NCBI GenBank assembly: GCA_043727235.1 | Contig: JAYSYX010000014.1 | Location: 1 to 16,634, forward strand | Length of the DNA stretch: 16,634 nucleotides | Reading direction: 5' to 3' | Origin: UBA7236 sp043727235 | GTDB lineage: Bacteria > Bacteroidota > Bacteroidia > Chitinophagales > BACL12 | Shown: in pieces, positions 1-7,874 of the stretch | Position numbering within the stretch: position 1 is the stretch's first letter | Layout of the letters: each line of letters begins with the position of its first letter | Position numbers and translations under genes: made by a program | Notes under the pieces: generated by a model | The model's input: the letters and a program-made list of their open reading frames with translations, nothing else | Database searches by the model: none | Told to the model about the DNA's origin: nothing

Positions 1-139
1 AATTATAAAACTATAAGAAACTGTATTAAAAAACCAAGTTAATACTATGCGGACTTCTCAAATGAAAATATCCACTCCCCAAATTTTAGCATTGACCCGA
101 CTAAACCCAGGGTGCGCTTCTCCTTTCTTTTATATTAAG

Positions 140-147
140 TAGTTTTG
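140..147 (+). promoter_or_regulatory. Candidate Bacteroidota -7 box for mtaB
   Basis: TAGTTTTG fits the phylum's TAnnTTTG -7 consensus and is followed by C, as in the other two good plus-strand boxes of this window. The ATG lies 7 nt beyond its last base, so transcription would begin at or within a few bases of the start codon, giving an almost leaderless mRNA. No convincing TTG-type -33 element is visible at the usual distance upstream, so this is a motif match only. Confidence 0.4.
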
Positions 148-154
148 CAGAGTC

Positions 155-1507
155 ATGCAAAAGGGATCTGTTGCCTTTTATACCTTGGGTTGCAAATTGA
201 ATTATTCTGAAACCTCCACTTTGGGGCGAATGGTGATGGAGGAGGGATATTCTATTAAACCATTTCATCAAGCTGCGGATATTTACGTAATTAATACTTG
301 TTCCGTAACCGATAATGCTGATAAAAAATGCAAAAAAATTGTAAAACAAGCTTTAAAAACTGCTCCCGGTGCCTATATAATTGTGGTTGGATGTTATGCC
401 CAGTTAAAACCCGAGGAGATCTCTTCCATTGAGGGTGTCGATCTGGTTTTAGGTGCGGCAGAAAAATTTAATCTCACACATTATATCACTTCCATTTCTG
501 AAGAGGATAGATTTATAAAAAAGAAAAAATATATTGCAGGGGATATTGCTGATGTGAATATTTTCATGTCGGCATATTCTATAGGAGAGCGCACCAGAAC
601 ATTTTTAAAAGTGCAGGATGGTTGCGATTATTCCTGTTCATTTTGTACAATTCCACTTGCGAGAGGAAATAGCAGAAGTAATACAATATCCAATGTATTG
701 GAAAATGTTAAACAAATTGAAGCACAAGGTGTGTCTGAAATTGTTTTAACGGGAGTAAATATTGGCGATTTCGGAAAAAATAATGGAACAGAAACCAGTG
801 AAACATTTTTTGAACTGATCGATCAATTGGAACACACTGAAAATATTAAAAGATTCAGAATATCTTCCATAGAACCCAATTTACTTACAAATGAAATTAT
901 TGCTTTTGTAAGTAAATCGAAAAAATTTGTTCCGCATTTTCATATCCCTTTACAAAGCGGAAGCAATAAAATATTAAAATTAATGCGTCGCCGTTATTTG
1001 AGCGAATTATATTCCGATCGCATAAATTTCATAAAAAGTATAATGCCTCACTGTTGTATTGGGGTGGATGTAATTACGGGATTCCCGGGTGAAACTGCAG
1101 AAGATTTTTTAGAGACCTATTATTTTTTAAACGAATTGGATATTTCTTATTTGCATGTGTTCACTTACAGTGAAAGAGCAGATACTTTAGCAATATCCAT
1201 GGACAGTGTGGTGCCTCAAAAAATTCGAGAGGAGCGCACAAAACAATTGCGAAATTTATCTGAAAAAAAGAAAAGATATTTTTATGAACAGTTCGTCGGA
1301 ACTCAACGACCGGTACTTTTTGAGGAGGAAACCGATGGTGAATTTATGTATGGGTTTTCCGATAATTATATCAGAGTGAAAACGCAATATGACCCCTTGC
1401 TGGTAAATGAAATTGTAACTGTTAATCTCGCAGGGGTAAATGCAGATTTAGAAATGGAAGCAGGGGAAATATCAGAGAAAATAAATATTTTAACCTATCA
1501 TAATTAA
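155..1507 (+). CDS. mtaB: tRNA (N6-threonylcarbamoyladenosine(37)-C2)-methylthiotransferase MtaB
   Basis: Radical-SAM methylthiotransferase that converts t6A37 to ms2t6A37 in ANN-decoding tRNAs, acting in the cytoplasm. The 450-residue product has the family layout. An N-terminal UPF0004-type domain carries the three cluster cysteines C13 (LGCK), C49 (NTCSVT) and C80 (VGCYAQ). The radical-SAM core follows with CxxxCxxC at C157, C161 and C164, the TG(V/I)N strand near 199-202, the FHIPLQSGS motif at 262-270 and DVITGFPGET at 305-314. A TRAM-like C-terminus starts at about 373. The opening VAFYTLGCKLNYSET is typical of the MtaB branch rather than of MiaB or RimO. An in-frame TAG at 140-142 rules out upstream starts, and the next Met (27) would remove C13, so ATG 155 is secure. 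The lgt-like gene follows after 48 nt on the same strand and may be co-transcribed. Nothing in the protein looks damaged. Confidence 0.95.
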   Translation: MQKGSVAFYTLGCKLNYSETSTLGRMVMEEGYSIKPFHQAADIYVINTCSVTDNADKKCKKIVKQALKTAPGAYIIVVGCYAQLKPEEISSIEGVDLVLGAAEKFNLTHYITSISEEDRFIKKKKYIAGDIADVNIFMSAYSIGERTRTFLKVQDGCDYSCSFCTIPLARGNSRSNTISNVLENVKQIEAQGVSEIVLTGVNIGDFGKNNGTETSETFFELIDQLEHTENIKRFRISSIEPNLLTNEIIAFVSKSKKFVPHFHIPLQSGSNKILKLMRRRYLSELYSDRINFIKSIMPHCCIGVDVITGFPGETAEDFLETYYFLNELDISYLHVFTYSERADTLAISMDSVVPQKIREERTKQLRNLSEKKKRYFYEQFVGTQRPVLFEEETDGEFMYGFSDNYIRVKTQYDPLLVNEIVTVNLAGVNADLEMEAGEISEKINILTYHN

Positions 1508-1555
1508 TTAAAACAAAAGCTAGAAATAGCAGAATTTAAAAGCAAAAAATACAGA

Positions 1556-2845
1556 ATGGTTTTACTACGATCTTACGCCACAATTGCAGAATTATTTAAT
1601 GCTATTTTTAATACACATTGGAGATTCCCGATTTTTTCTTTTGGATTTTTTGTAGGAATGGCTTTTTTAGCAGCGGGATATATCCTTTATATCGAATTAA
1701 AAAGAAAAGAGAAACAAGGATTATTATTGCCAATAAAAGAAAAAAGAACTGTTGGAGCTCCTGCATCAACCTCTGAATTAATTTTTAATGGTATAGTAGG
1801 TTATATCATCGGATTTAAAATTGGGGGTATGATCACATCCTGGGATGCGTTTAATGAAAATCCCCCTCAATTTATTTTTTCATTGGAAGGAAATATTATT
1901 TTCGGATTGCTCGGTGCTGCGGGTTTAATATATTTAAAATACAGGGAAAAGAAAAGTCAGCAATTGTCAAAACCTGAAGAAAGAACATTTGATGTATTTC
2001 CACACGAAAGACTCGGAGATATTGTAATGATCGCTGCTATATTCGGAATTTTAGGTGCTAAAATATTTTCCAATTTTGAAGAACCTGATGGATGGAAAGA
2101 TTTTTTCAAAGATCCTCTTGGTAATTTTTTCAGCGGACTTACCATTTATGGCGGACTCATATTAGGAGCATTTGCTGTGATCATGTTTGCACGCAAAAAA
2201 AAGATCAGTGTTATGCACTTGGGTGATGCAGTGGCACCCGCTTTAATTTTAGCTTACGCAGTAGGAAGATTGGGTTGTCAGGTTTCCGGAGATGGCGATT
2301 GGGGGATCCTGAACAGCGCTTATATCTCACAAGCAGATGGATCTGTTACAATGGCACAGCCCGGTGAATTTGAAAAGGCTCTGCAGGCTAATGCAAACTA
2401 TTATATTTCTGAATTTGGTTCATTGGAGGAGGTTCCGCACAAGGAATTTAGCCCCGGTTGGTTGCCCCGAACATTAGTGGCTCAAAATTATGCGCATAAT
2501 GTGAACGGAGAGGGAACTTACATTGAGGGATGTACCAGTGACTGGTGCGGACAACTTCCTGTGGCTGTATTTCCGACTCCTATATACGAAATCGCCATGT
2601 CGATGATCATCTTTCTCTTTTTGTGGTTCATCCGGAAAAGAATTCATATTCCGGGAATGTTATTGGCAATTTATGTGATAGGCGCCGGTGTAGAAAGATA
2701 TTTTATTGAAAAGATTAGAGTGAACAACACCCTTGAATTTATGGGCATACATGCAACGCAGGCTACCTTTATTTCGATAATATTTGTTATTTTCGGCTTT
2801 GGAATGATGTTCGTGTTATGGCGAATGTCGAAACGCACACCTTAA
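1556..2845 (+). CDS. lgt: Lgt-family protein (prolipoprotein diacylglyceryl transferase-like), divergent and enlarged
   Basis: Lgt enzymes move diacylglyceryl from phosphatidylglycerol to the lipobox Cys of prolipoproteins in the inner membrane. This 429-residue polytopic protein has about eight hydrophobic segments (about 26-46, 76-96, 113-128, 153-171, 192-211, 224-236, 343-359, 364-378, 402-422). It keeps the family landmarks in order: YGG at 198-200 (HGG in E. coli), a signature-like GRLGCQVSGDGDWG at 237-250, FPTPIYE at 339-345 (HPTQLYE-like) and R381/E385 in GVERYFIEKIR. It is much longer than the usual 260-300 residues because of a charged loop at about 129-150 and an insertion at about 255-335 between the signature and the PTPIYE motif. 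By eye the E. coli His103, Asn146 and Tyr235 positions are Tyr, Cys and Ala here. Family membership is fairly clear; activity is uncertain. The start follows mtaB by 48 nt and no obvious Shine-Dalgarno sequence is seen. Confidence 0.8.
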   Translation: MVLLRSYATIAELFNAIFNTHWRFPIFSFGFFVGMAFLAAGYILYIELKRKEKQGLLLPIKEKRTVGAPASTSELIFNGIVGYIIGFKIGGMITSWDAFNENPPQFIFSLEGNIIFGLLGAAGLIYLKYREKKSQQLSKPEERTFDVFPHERLGDIVMIAAIFGILGAKIFSNFEEPDGWKDFFKDPLGNFFSGLTIYGGLILGAFAVIMFARKKKISVMHLGDAVAPALILAYAVGRLGCQVSGDGDWGILNSAYISQADGSVTMAQPGEFEKALQANANYYISEFGSLEEVPHKEFSPGWLPRTLVAQNYAHNVNGEGTYIEGCTSDWCGQLPVAVFPTPIYEIAMSMIIFLFLWFIRKRIHIPGMLLAIYVIGAGVERYFIEKIRVNNTLEFMGIHATQATFISIIFVIFGFGMMFVLWRMSKRTP

Positions 2846-3001
2846 TTGCTTTTAATTCTCCCTTTATCGGTTCCATAACTGAATGGCATGGTCATATTTG
2901 AGTCATTTTTGTACCATGGTCAGCACTATTTTTTTATTATAAATCATAAATTATTTGTAAGTTTACTTGTAACTTTAGAGATTAATTAAAAATAAAGATT
3001 A
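2846..3001. other. Intergenic region between lgt-like gene and surface-protein cluster
   Basis: No gene is visible. It holds two direct copies of CATGGTCA (2887-2894 and 2915-2922). CATGGT at 2887-2892 can also pair with ACCATG at 2913-2918 across a 20-nt loop, about ten bases before a T-run (2929-2935), so a weak terminator for the upstream gene is possible. TAACTTTA (2970-2977) resembles the TAnnTTTG -7 box with its last base changed, 24 nt before the next ATG. It is the best, but poor, promoter candidate for the downstream cluster. Confidence 0.35.
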
Positions 3002-4849
3002 ATGAAACAAACTTTACGCTCCTTTCTCCGTGTAACATTTTTGACAATTGGGTTGACCTTTCTCCATAATTTAGTTTCTGCGCAGCTAACAGTAGATGAT
3101 TCTGCCACACCTGAAGAACTTGTTACTTCACTTGTAGGTGAAGGAGTTACTATCTCCGATATTACCATGGATTGCCCTGATGGAGCTTATGGATTTTTTG
3201 AATGTGTTGATTGCAATGTCGGAATTGGCAGTGGAATTTTACTTACCAGCGGATCAGCTTCTTTAGCAGTTGGCCCTAATAACTCTTCCTCCTCCACTGG
3301 CGATAATGGCGCCCCCGGAGATCCTGATCTGGATGACATTCCCGGAATTCTGGGAACAAATGATGCTTGCGTGCTCGAATTTGACCTTACTGTTACCTCC
3401 GATACAATTCGTTTTAATTATTCCTTTGGTTCAGAAGAGTATCTTGAATTCGTAGGTTCATTTAATGATGCATTTGCGTTTTATATCAGCGGTCCCGGTA
3501 TTGTCGGAACAGAAAACATGGCCTTGATTCCAGGAACAGCAACGGCCGTTTCCATTAATAATGTAAATACCGGTTCTTACCCCGAATATTATGTGGTGAA
3601 TGGGGATGGATTTACTGCACCATTCAATACCGACGATTATTATATTCAATATGACGGATTTACAACTGTGCTGGAAGCAAAACGCAATGTTATTCCTTGT
3701 GAAACCTATCACCTTAAAATGGTAATAGCCGACGACCTCGACTGGGCATACGATTCGGGTGTATTTATCGAAGCGGGTTCTTTGTCAAGTCCCGGTGTTA
3801 CTCTTACTTACGAAACGGAAATTGAAGGTTATCCGGATATTATTGAAGGTTGTAATGAAGGTGAACTCACCTTTGCATTATCATTTGCACCCATAGATAC
3901 GTTTATAGTAAATCTAGAGGTAACCGGTACTGCAACCATGACAGTTGATTACGAGGAATTTGAAACAGAACTTGTTTTTTTGCCTGGAGATACTCTTATC
4001 GTAATCCCAATTATTGCTCCTGATGATGGAATTGATGAAGGTATGGAAACTATTATTATCTCTGTTGATCTTGGATGTATTGCCGGAGTTGGTGATAGTC
4101 TGATAATAAATGTTTGGGATGCACTTCCGCTCACGGTTTCTAACGATACTATGATATGTCCGGATGATGTTGCCTTTCTCAATGTTAGCGGTGCCGATAC
4201 CTATTCATGGACTCCCACCGGAACACTGAGTGATCCTACCGGTGACTTCACGGAAGCCTATCCTACCGAACCCACCACATATACGGTGGAAGGAACTCTT
4301 GCTTCCTGTGTAAACACGGCCGAAGTTTTTGTAGATATACAGTCACCATCTGCCGATGCAGGTTCCGATACAACAATATTTTTTGGGGAAACAGCATTAC
4401 TGGATGCAAGCGGTGGTGTTGAATATTCCTGGTCGCCAACCACGGGGCTGAGTGATCCGAACAGCGAAAACCCATTGGCAACACCAGAAACAACAACAAC
4501 ATATACAGTTACAGTAACTACATCAATTGGTTGTGAATTTACCGATGAGGTAACAGTTATTGTTAGCACCGATGCAATGGTTGGTATTCCTAATGCTTTC
4601 TCACCAAATGAGGATGGTATTAATGATGGATTTACCATAATTGTAAGAGGCCAACTCGCGACCTATAATTTGCAGGTTTTTAACAGATGGGGTGAGGCTA
4701 TATTTCAGAGCAATGATTTTACCAATTCATGGAATGGCAGCATCGAAGGTGAAGCACAGCCCATGGGTGCCTTTGTTTATGTATTAAATTATACTGACCT
4801 CAACGGAGAAAGTTTTATGCAACAAGGAAACTTTACACTCGTGAGATAA
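3002..4849 (+). CDS. Secreted choice-of-anchor L protein with T9SS type B sorting domain (paralogue 1)
   Basis: A 615-residue exported protein. Signal peptide 1-27 (cleavage after VSA, mature N-terminus QLTVDD). Choice-of-anchor L region about 35-262, including SFGSEEYLEFVGSFNDAFAF (141-160) and the IADDLDWAYDSGVFIEAGS stretch (242-260). A Calx-beta-like region covers about 300-375 (TVDYEEF, PGD, DEGMET). Two Ig/PKD-like repeats (about 378-446 and 450-522) share the pattern W(T/S)P..LSDP....A.P...TTYTV. A gliding-motility-associated type B sorting domain covers 528-615 (NAFSPNEDGIND, FNRWG, final FTLVR). Ten cysteines (58, 68, 71, 123, 233, 284, 359, 386, 436, 511) are shared with the next gene and could form disulfides outside the cell. 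The protein is expected to cross the outer membrane through the T9SS. Its ligand is unknown; a role in adhesion or the cell surface is inference from architecture and from the PorP/SprF gene downstream. Confidence 0.9.
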   Translation: MKQTLRSFLRVTFLTIGLTFLHNLVSAQLTVDDSATPEELVTSLVGEGVTISDITMDCPDGAYGFFECVDCNVGIGSGILLTSGSASLAVGPNNSSSSTGDNGAPGDPDLDDIPGILGTNDACVLEFDLTVTSDTIRFNYSFGSEEYLEFVGSFNDAFAFYISGPGIVGTENMALIPGTATAVSINNVNTGSYPEYYVVNGDGFTAPFNTDDYYIQYDGFTTVLEAKRNVIPCETYHLKMVIADDLDWAYDSGVFIEAGSLSSPGVTLTYETEIEGYPDIIEGCNEGELTFALSFAPIDTFIVNLEVTGTATMTVDYEEFETELVFLPGDTLIVIPIIAPDDGIDEGMETIIISVDLGCIAGVGDSLIINVWDALPLTVSNDTMICPDDVAFLNVSGADTYSWTPTGTLSDPTGDFTEAYPTEPTTYTVEGTLASCVNTAEVFVDIQSPSADAGSDTTIFFGETALLDASGGVEYSWSPTTGLSDPNSENPLATPETTTTYTVTVTTSIGCEFTDEVTVIVSTDAMVGIPNAFSPNEDGINDGFTIIVRGQLATYNLQVFNRWGEAIFQSNDFTNSWNGSIEGEAQPMGAFVYVLNYTDLNGESFMQQGNFTLVR

Positions 4850-4856
4850 AATATTG

Positions 4857-4918
4857 CCGGATTAAATAATTAAGTCCGGAAAAGCAACATTATAAATGAA
4901 AGCATTTTTTTCATTTAT
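4857..4918 (+). other. Two hairpins between the paralogues
   Basis: CCGGA (4857-4861) pairs with TCCGG (4875-4879), with inner TTAA/TTAA able to extend the stem. A second, AT-only-arm hairpin pairs 4892-4901 with 4909-4918 (10 bp, 7-nt loop). Neither is a standard GC-stem plus T-run terminator. They could attenuate read-through or stabilise mRNA ends between two genes that may be transcribed together; this is inference. No TAnnTTTG box precedes the next gene. Confidence 0.3.
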
Positions 4919-4947
4919 TATGAATTAGGGTAATAAATAATGTCAAA

Positions 4948-6795
4948 ATGAAACCAATTTTTAGCAAACTCCTCAACGTTGCATCTTTGGTAAGTTGCAT
5001 CGTGTTTGTAAATGCAGGTTTATCAGCTCAAATAACGATCAATGATACGGCAACGCCGGAAGAATTAGTAGAATCGCTGGTGGGAACAGGGGTAACCGTT
5101 TCCGGAGTAACCATGGATTGCCCAACGGGGGCTTTTGGATTTTTTAATTGCATAGATTGTAATGTAGGGATAGATAGCGGAATTATATTAACAAGTGGCT
5201 CTGCAGATCTTGCTGTTGGACCAAATAATAGTTCCGGTTCCACAGGGGGAGCCGGTACTCCGGGTGATCCTGATCTGGATGCAATTCCCGGTGTTCTCGG
5301 TACCTATGATGCCTGTGTTCTTGAATTTGATATAACCGTAACCTCCGATACCATTCGTTTTAATTATTCCTTCGGTTCTGAAGAATATTTGGAATATGTT
5401 GGTTCATTTAACGATGTATTTGCATTTTATATCAGCGGTCCCGGTATAGTTGGAACCGAAAATCTTGCAATTATTCCCGGCACTGCAACTCCGGTATCAA
5501 TTAACAATGTAAATAACGTAAGCAATCCCAGTTATTACAATATCAATGGAACGGGCTGGGACCTTCCTTTTAGTGCCGATGATTTTTATATACAATATGA
5601 TGGTTTCACAACAGTTTTGGAAGCAAAACGCAACGTGATCCCATGCGAGACCTATCATTTAAAAATGGCTATAGCCGATGATCTTGACTGGGCTTTGGAT
5701 TCAGGTGTATTTATTGAAGCCGGTTCACTTACAAGTCCCGCCGTTAGTCTTACTTATGAAACAGAAATTGACGGTTATACCGATATTATTGAAGGCTGTA
5801 ACGATGGTGAAGTTACCTTCGTTTTGTCATTTGCACCTGTCGATACCTTTATAGTTACAATGGTAGTTGATGGAACTGCAGATAACGGAATTGATTATAT
5901 GGATTTACCCTCAGAGTTGATATTTTATCCCGGGGATACTATGATCACAATAATTATTGATGCAATAGAAGATGCTTTGGCAGAAGGGGTTGAAACAATA
6001 ACTATTTATGTTGACCTTGGTTGCGCCTCCGGTGTGAGCGATACACTTACTATAAATATTTACGATGCACTCCCGCTTGTAATTTCTCCCGATACCACAA
6101 TTTGCCCTGGCGGAGTTGCCGTGCTCACTGTGAGCGGCGGCGATTCCTATGCGTGGACACCAGCTGAAACGTTGAGTGATCCTGCAGATGATTATACAGA
6201 AGCCTATCCAACGGAACCCACAGTTTATACAGTAATTGCAACCCGATTTTCCTGTGTAAATTCACAAACAGTGTTTGTAGATATTTATCCTAATACAGCC
6301 TACGCAGGTAATGATACTTTGATCTATTTCGCAGAAACCGCTTATTTGGATGCTGATGGAGGGGCGAGTTATGTTTGGTCGCCGGAAACAGGATTAAATG
6401 ACCCGAATATCGAAAATCCTATTGCCACACCTGAAATATCAACAGTATATACCGTTACAGTAACTACCGATATAGGATGTATTTTTACCGACAACGTTGA
6501 AGTAGTTGTGGTTCAGCCTCAGCCTGTTGTGATCCCAAATGCCTTTACGCCAAACGGCGACGGGTTAAATGATTTATTGCATATTTCCACCTTTGTGAAT
6601 GTGGATTTAAATTCATTTTGTATTTTTAACCGTTGGGGGCAAAAAATATATGAAACAAGTGATATTTTAGCCGGATGGGATGGTAAGTTTAACAATAGTG
6701 ATCAGGAAATAGGTGCATATATGTATATATTTGTGGGGACAGATGAAGAAAATAATGAAATCATAAATAAAGGAACAATTACATTACTCAGATAA
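4948..6795 (+). CDS. Secreted choice-of-anchor L protein with T9SS type B sorting domain (paralogue 2)
   Basis: A tandem paralogue of the preceding gene, also exactly 615 residues and alignable end to end without a gap. Signal peptide 1-27 (ends LSA, mature QITIND), choice-of-anchor L region about 35-262, Calx-beta-like region about 300-375 (GIDYMDL, PGD, AEGVET), Ig/PKD-like repeats about 378-446 and 450-522, type B sorting domain 528-615 (NAFTPNGDGLND, FNRWG, final ITLLR). All ten cysteines of paralogue 1 are kept, plus C558 in the sorting domain. Identity counted by hand is 119/140 for residues 121-260 but only 29/85 for 531-615, so the presumed functional head is conserved and the export tail has diverged. 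It lies 98 nt after paralogue 1 and 18 nt before the PorP/SprF gene, so co-expression with the latter is very likely. It should be T9SS cargo displayed or attached at the surface; the target is unknown. Confidence 0.9.
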   Translation: MKPIFSKLLNVASLVSCIVFVNAGLSAQITINDTATPEELVESLVGTGVTVSGVTMDCPTGAFGFFNCIDCNVGIDSGIILTSGSADLAVGPNNSSGSTGGAGTPGDPDLDAIPGVLGTYDACVLEFDITVTSDTIRFNYSFGSEEYLEYVGSFNDVFAFYISGPGIVGTENLAIIPGTATPVSINNVNNVSNPSYYNINGTGWDLPFSADDFYIQYDGFTTVLEAKRNVIPCETYHLKMAIADDLDWALDSGVFIEAGSLTSPAVSLTYETEIDGYTDIIEGCNDGEVTFVLSFAPVDTFIVTMVVDGTADNGIDYMDLPSELIFYPGDTMITIIIDAIEDALAEGVETITIYVDLGCASGVSDTLTINIYDALPLVISPDTTICPGGVAVLTVSGGDSYAWTPAETLSDPADDYTEAYPTEPTVYTVIATRFSCVNSQTVFVDIYPNTAYAGNDTLIYFAETAYLDADGGASYVWSPETGLNDPNIENPIATPEISTVYTVTVTTDIGCIFTDNVEVVVVQPQPVVIPNAFTPNGDGLNDLLHISTFVNVDLNSFCIFNRWGQKIYETSDILAGWDGKFNNSDQEIGAYMYIFVGTDEENNEIINKGTITLLR

Positions 6796-6813
6796 ATATT
6801 AAAACAATAACCA

Positions 6814-7833
6814 ATGATGAAGATTTACAAAATCGCGTTTTTTGCAGCTTTCATGGCTGTTGGTGTATTAAAGGGTCAGGACGTTCACTTCTCGCAGTAT
6901 AATGCCGCCCCTCTTGCATTGAATCCGGCACTTACAGGCGTGAATTCCTGTGACTGGAGAGCAGGTTTAACATACCGCAACCAATGGAATAGTGTTACAA
7001 CTCCTTATGTAACCTACGAAGCATTTTTTGACATGCCTATTGTTAAACAAATTGGTGTTGCAAGCAAATTAACAGGGGGATTACTATTATACAACGATGT
7101 TTCCGGTGATGGAAATTTAACTAACCTGAGCGTAATGGGTTCCACAGCGTTTGTACTTGGACTTGGCGGACGTGAAGATCACAACCTTTCACTTGGTTTA
7201 CAGGGTGGTTTAATGCAAAAGTCGTTGGATTTTAATGCATTAAAATGGCCAAATCAATGGACTGGCGATGATTTTGATCAAACCGTAAGTCCCCTCGAAC
7301 CATATCTGGGTGATAATATTTCCCGTTTTAATATGAGTACAGGTTTAGCCTATCATAATATCGTATCCAAAAAATTTAATGTTACAGCCGGATTTGCAAT
7401 GTTCAATTTAGTTTCTCCTAAAGAAAGTTTTTTACAGGATGATGAAAATAAATTGGGTGCTCGTATGGTTGGTCACCTAAAAGCAGGATTTACTTTTGCA
7501 GATAAATACGGATTTATTCCTTCAGTATTATACCAATCTCAATCAGGTGCTCAGGAAATTGTTGTTGGTGCTGATCTCGGTTATTTTTTAAATAATGCTA
7601 ATTTCCCTGCAACATTTTTTCTGGGAGGTCATTATCGTTTAGATGATGCAATGATAGCTGTTGTTGGAATGGATTATAAAAATTTCCGTTTCGGAGCGAG
7701 TTACGATATTAATACTTCCACATTACAGGAAGCAAGTAGCGGAAAAGGCGGATTTGAATTATCGCTGGTTTATACAGGTTGTATTTTACCGGTTATTCCT
7801 AAAAACTTTGATATGCCTTGTCCTCGTTATTAA
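6814..7833 (+). CDS. PorP/SprF family type IX secretion system outer-membrane protein
   Basis: A 339-residue outer-membrane beta-barrel-type protein of the PorP/SprF family. Members act at the outer membrane with the T9SS; SprF of Flavobacterium is needed for surface delivery of its type B partner SprB. The sequence shows a signal peptide (about 1-21, mature QDVHFSQYN). The family opening HFSQY.AAPLALNPALTG (residues 25-42) follows, then alternating hydrophobic, aromatic-rich strands throughout, and a C-terminus ending CPRY, like the CPRF/CPxF ends usual in the family. Two adjacent ATGs (6814 and 6817) could both serve as start. It sits 18 nt after a type B sorting-domain gene and 41 nt before the PorE-like gene. 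That context argues it is the dedicated attachment or secretion partner of the two upstream paralogues rather than the core PorP, although the core role cannot be excluded. Confidence 0.9.
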   Translation: MMKIYKIAFFAAFMAVGVLKGQDVHFSQYNAAPLALNPALTGVNSCDWRAGLTYRNQWNSVTTPYVTYEAFFDMPIVKQIGVASKLTGGLLLYNDVSGDGNLTNLSVMGSTAFVLGLGGREDHNLSLGLQGGLMQKSLDFNALKWPNQWTGDDFDQTVSPLEPYLGDNISRFNMSTGLAYHNIVSKKFNVTAGFAMFNLVSPKESFLQDDENKLGARMVGHLKAGFTFADKYGFIPSVLYQSQSGAQEIVVGADLGYFLNNANFPATFFLGGHYRLDDAMIAVVGMDYKNFRFGASYDINTSTLQEASSGKGGFELSLVYTGCILPVIPKNFDMPCPRY

Positions 7834-7874
7834 TATTTAAAAAAAATGAATTCTCAACTGATAAAGAATATAGT

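Noticed and set aside
1..139. Tail of an upstream gene
   Set aside because: No frame shows recognisable protein sequence, and the minus-strand frame crossing it is antisense to mtaB.
2300..2570. Frameshift or foreign insertion in the lgt-like gene
   Set aside because: The frame stays open and the downstream motifs (PTPIYE, R..IE) are in register, so the extra segment is a genuine part of the protein.
2887..2922. Pair of CATGGTCA direct repeats as an operator
   Set aside because: Eight bases in two copies within an AT-rich spacer is weak, and no regulator gene or conserved context supports an operator. It is kept only as a note on the spacer.
4258..4638. 126-codon open frame on the minus strand inside the first choice-of-anchor L gene
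   Set aside because: It is fully antisense to a well-supported secreted protein. Its Val/Ser/Thr-rich translation is the mirror of the repeated threonine and aspartate codons there.
4880..4947. Promoter for the second choice-of-anchor L gene
   Set aside because: No TAnnTTTG match is present, so read-through from the first gene or an atypical promoter is as likely.
7818..7874. Upstream ATG giving 19 extra residues on the PorE-like protein
   Set aside because: It would overlap the porP/sprF stop and put a polar stretch ahead of a clean signal peptide that starts MKKIFAIL.
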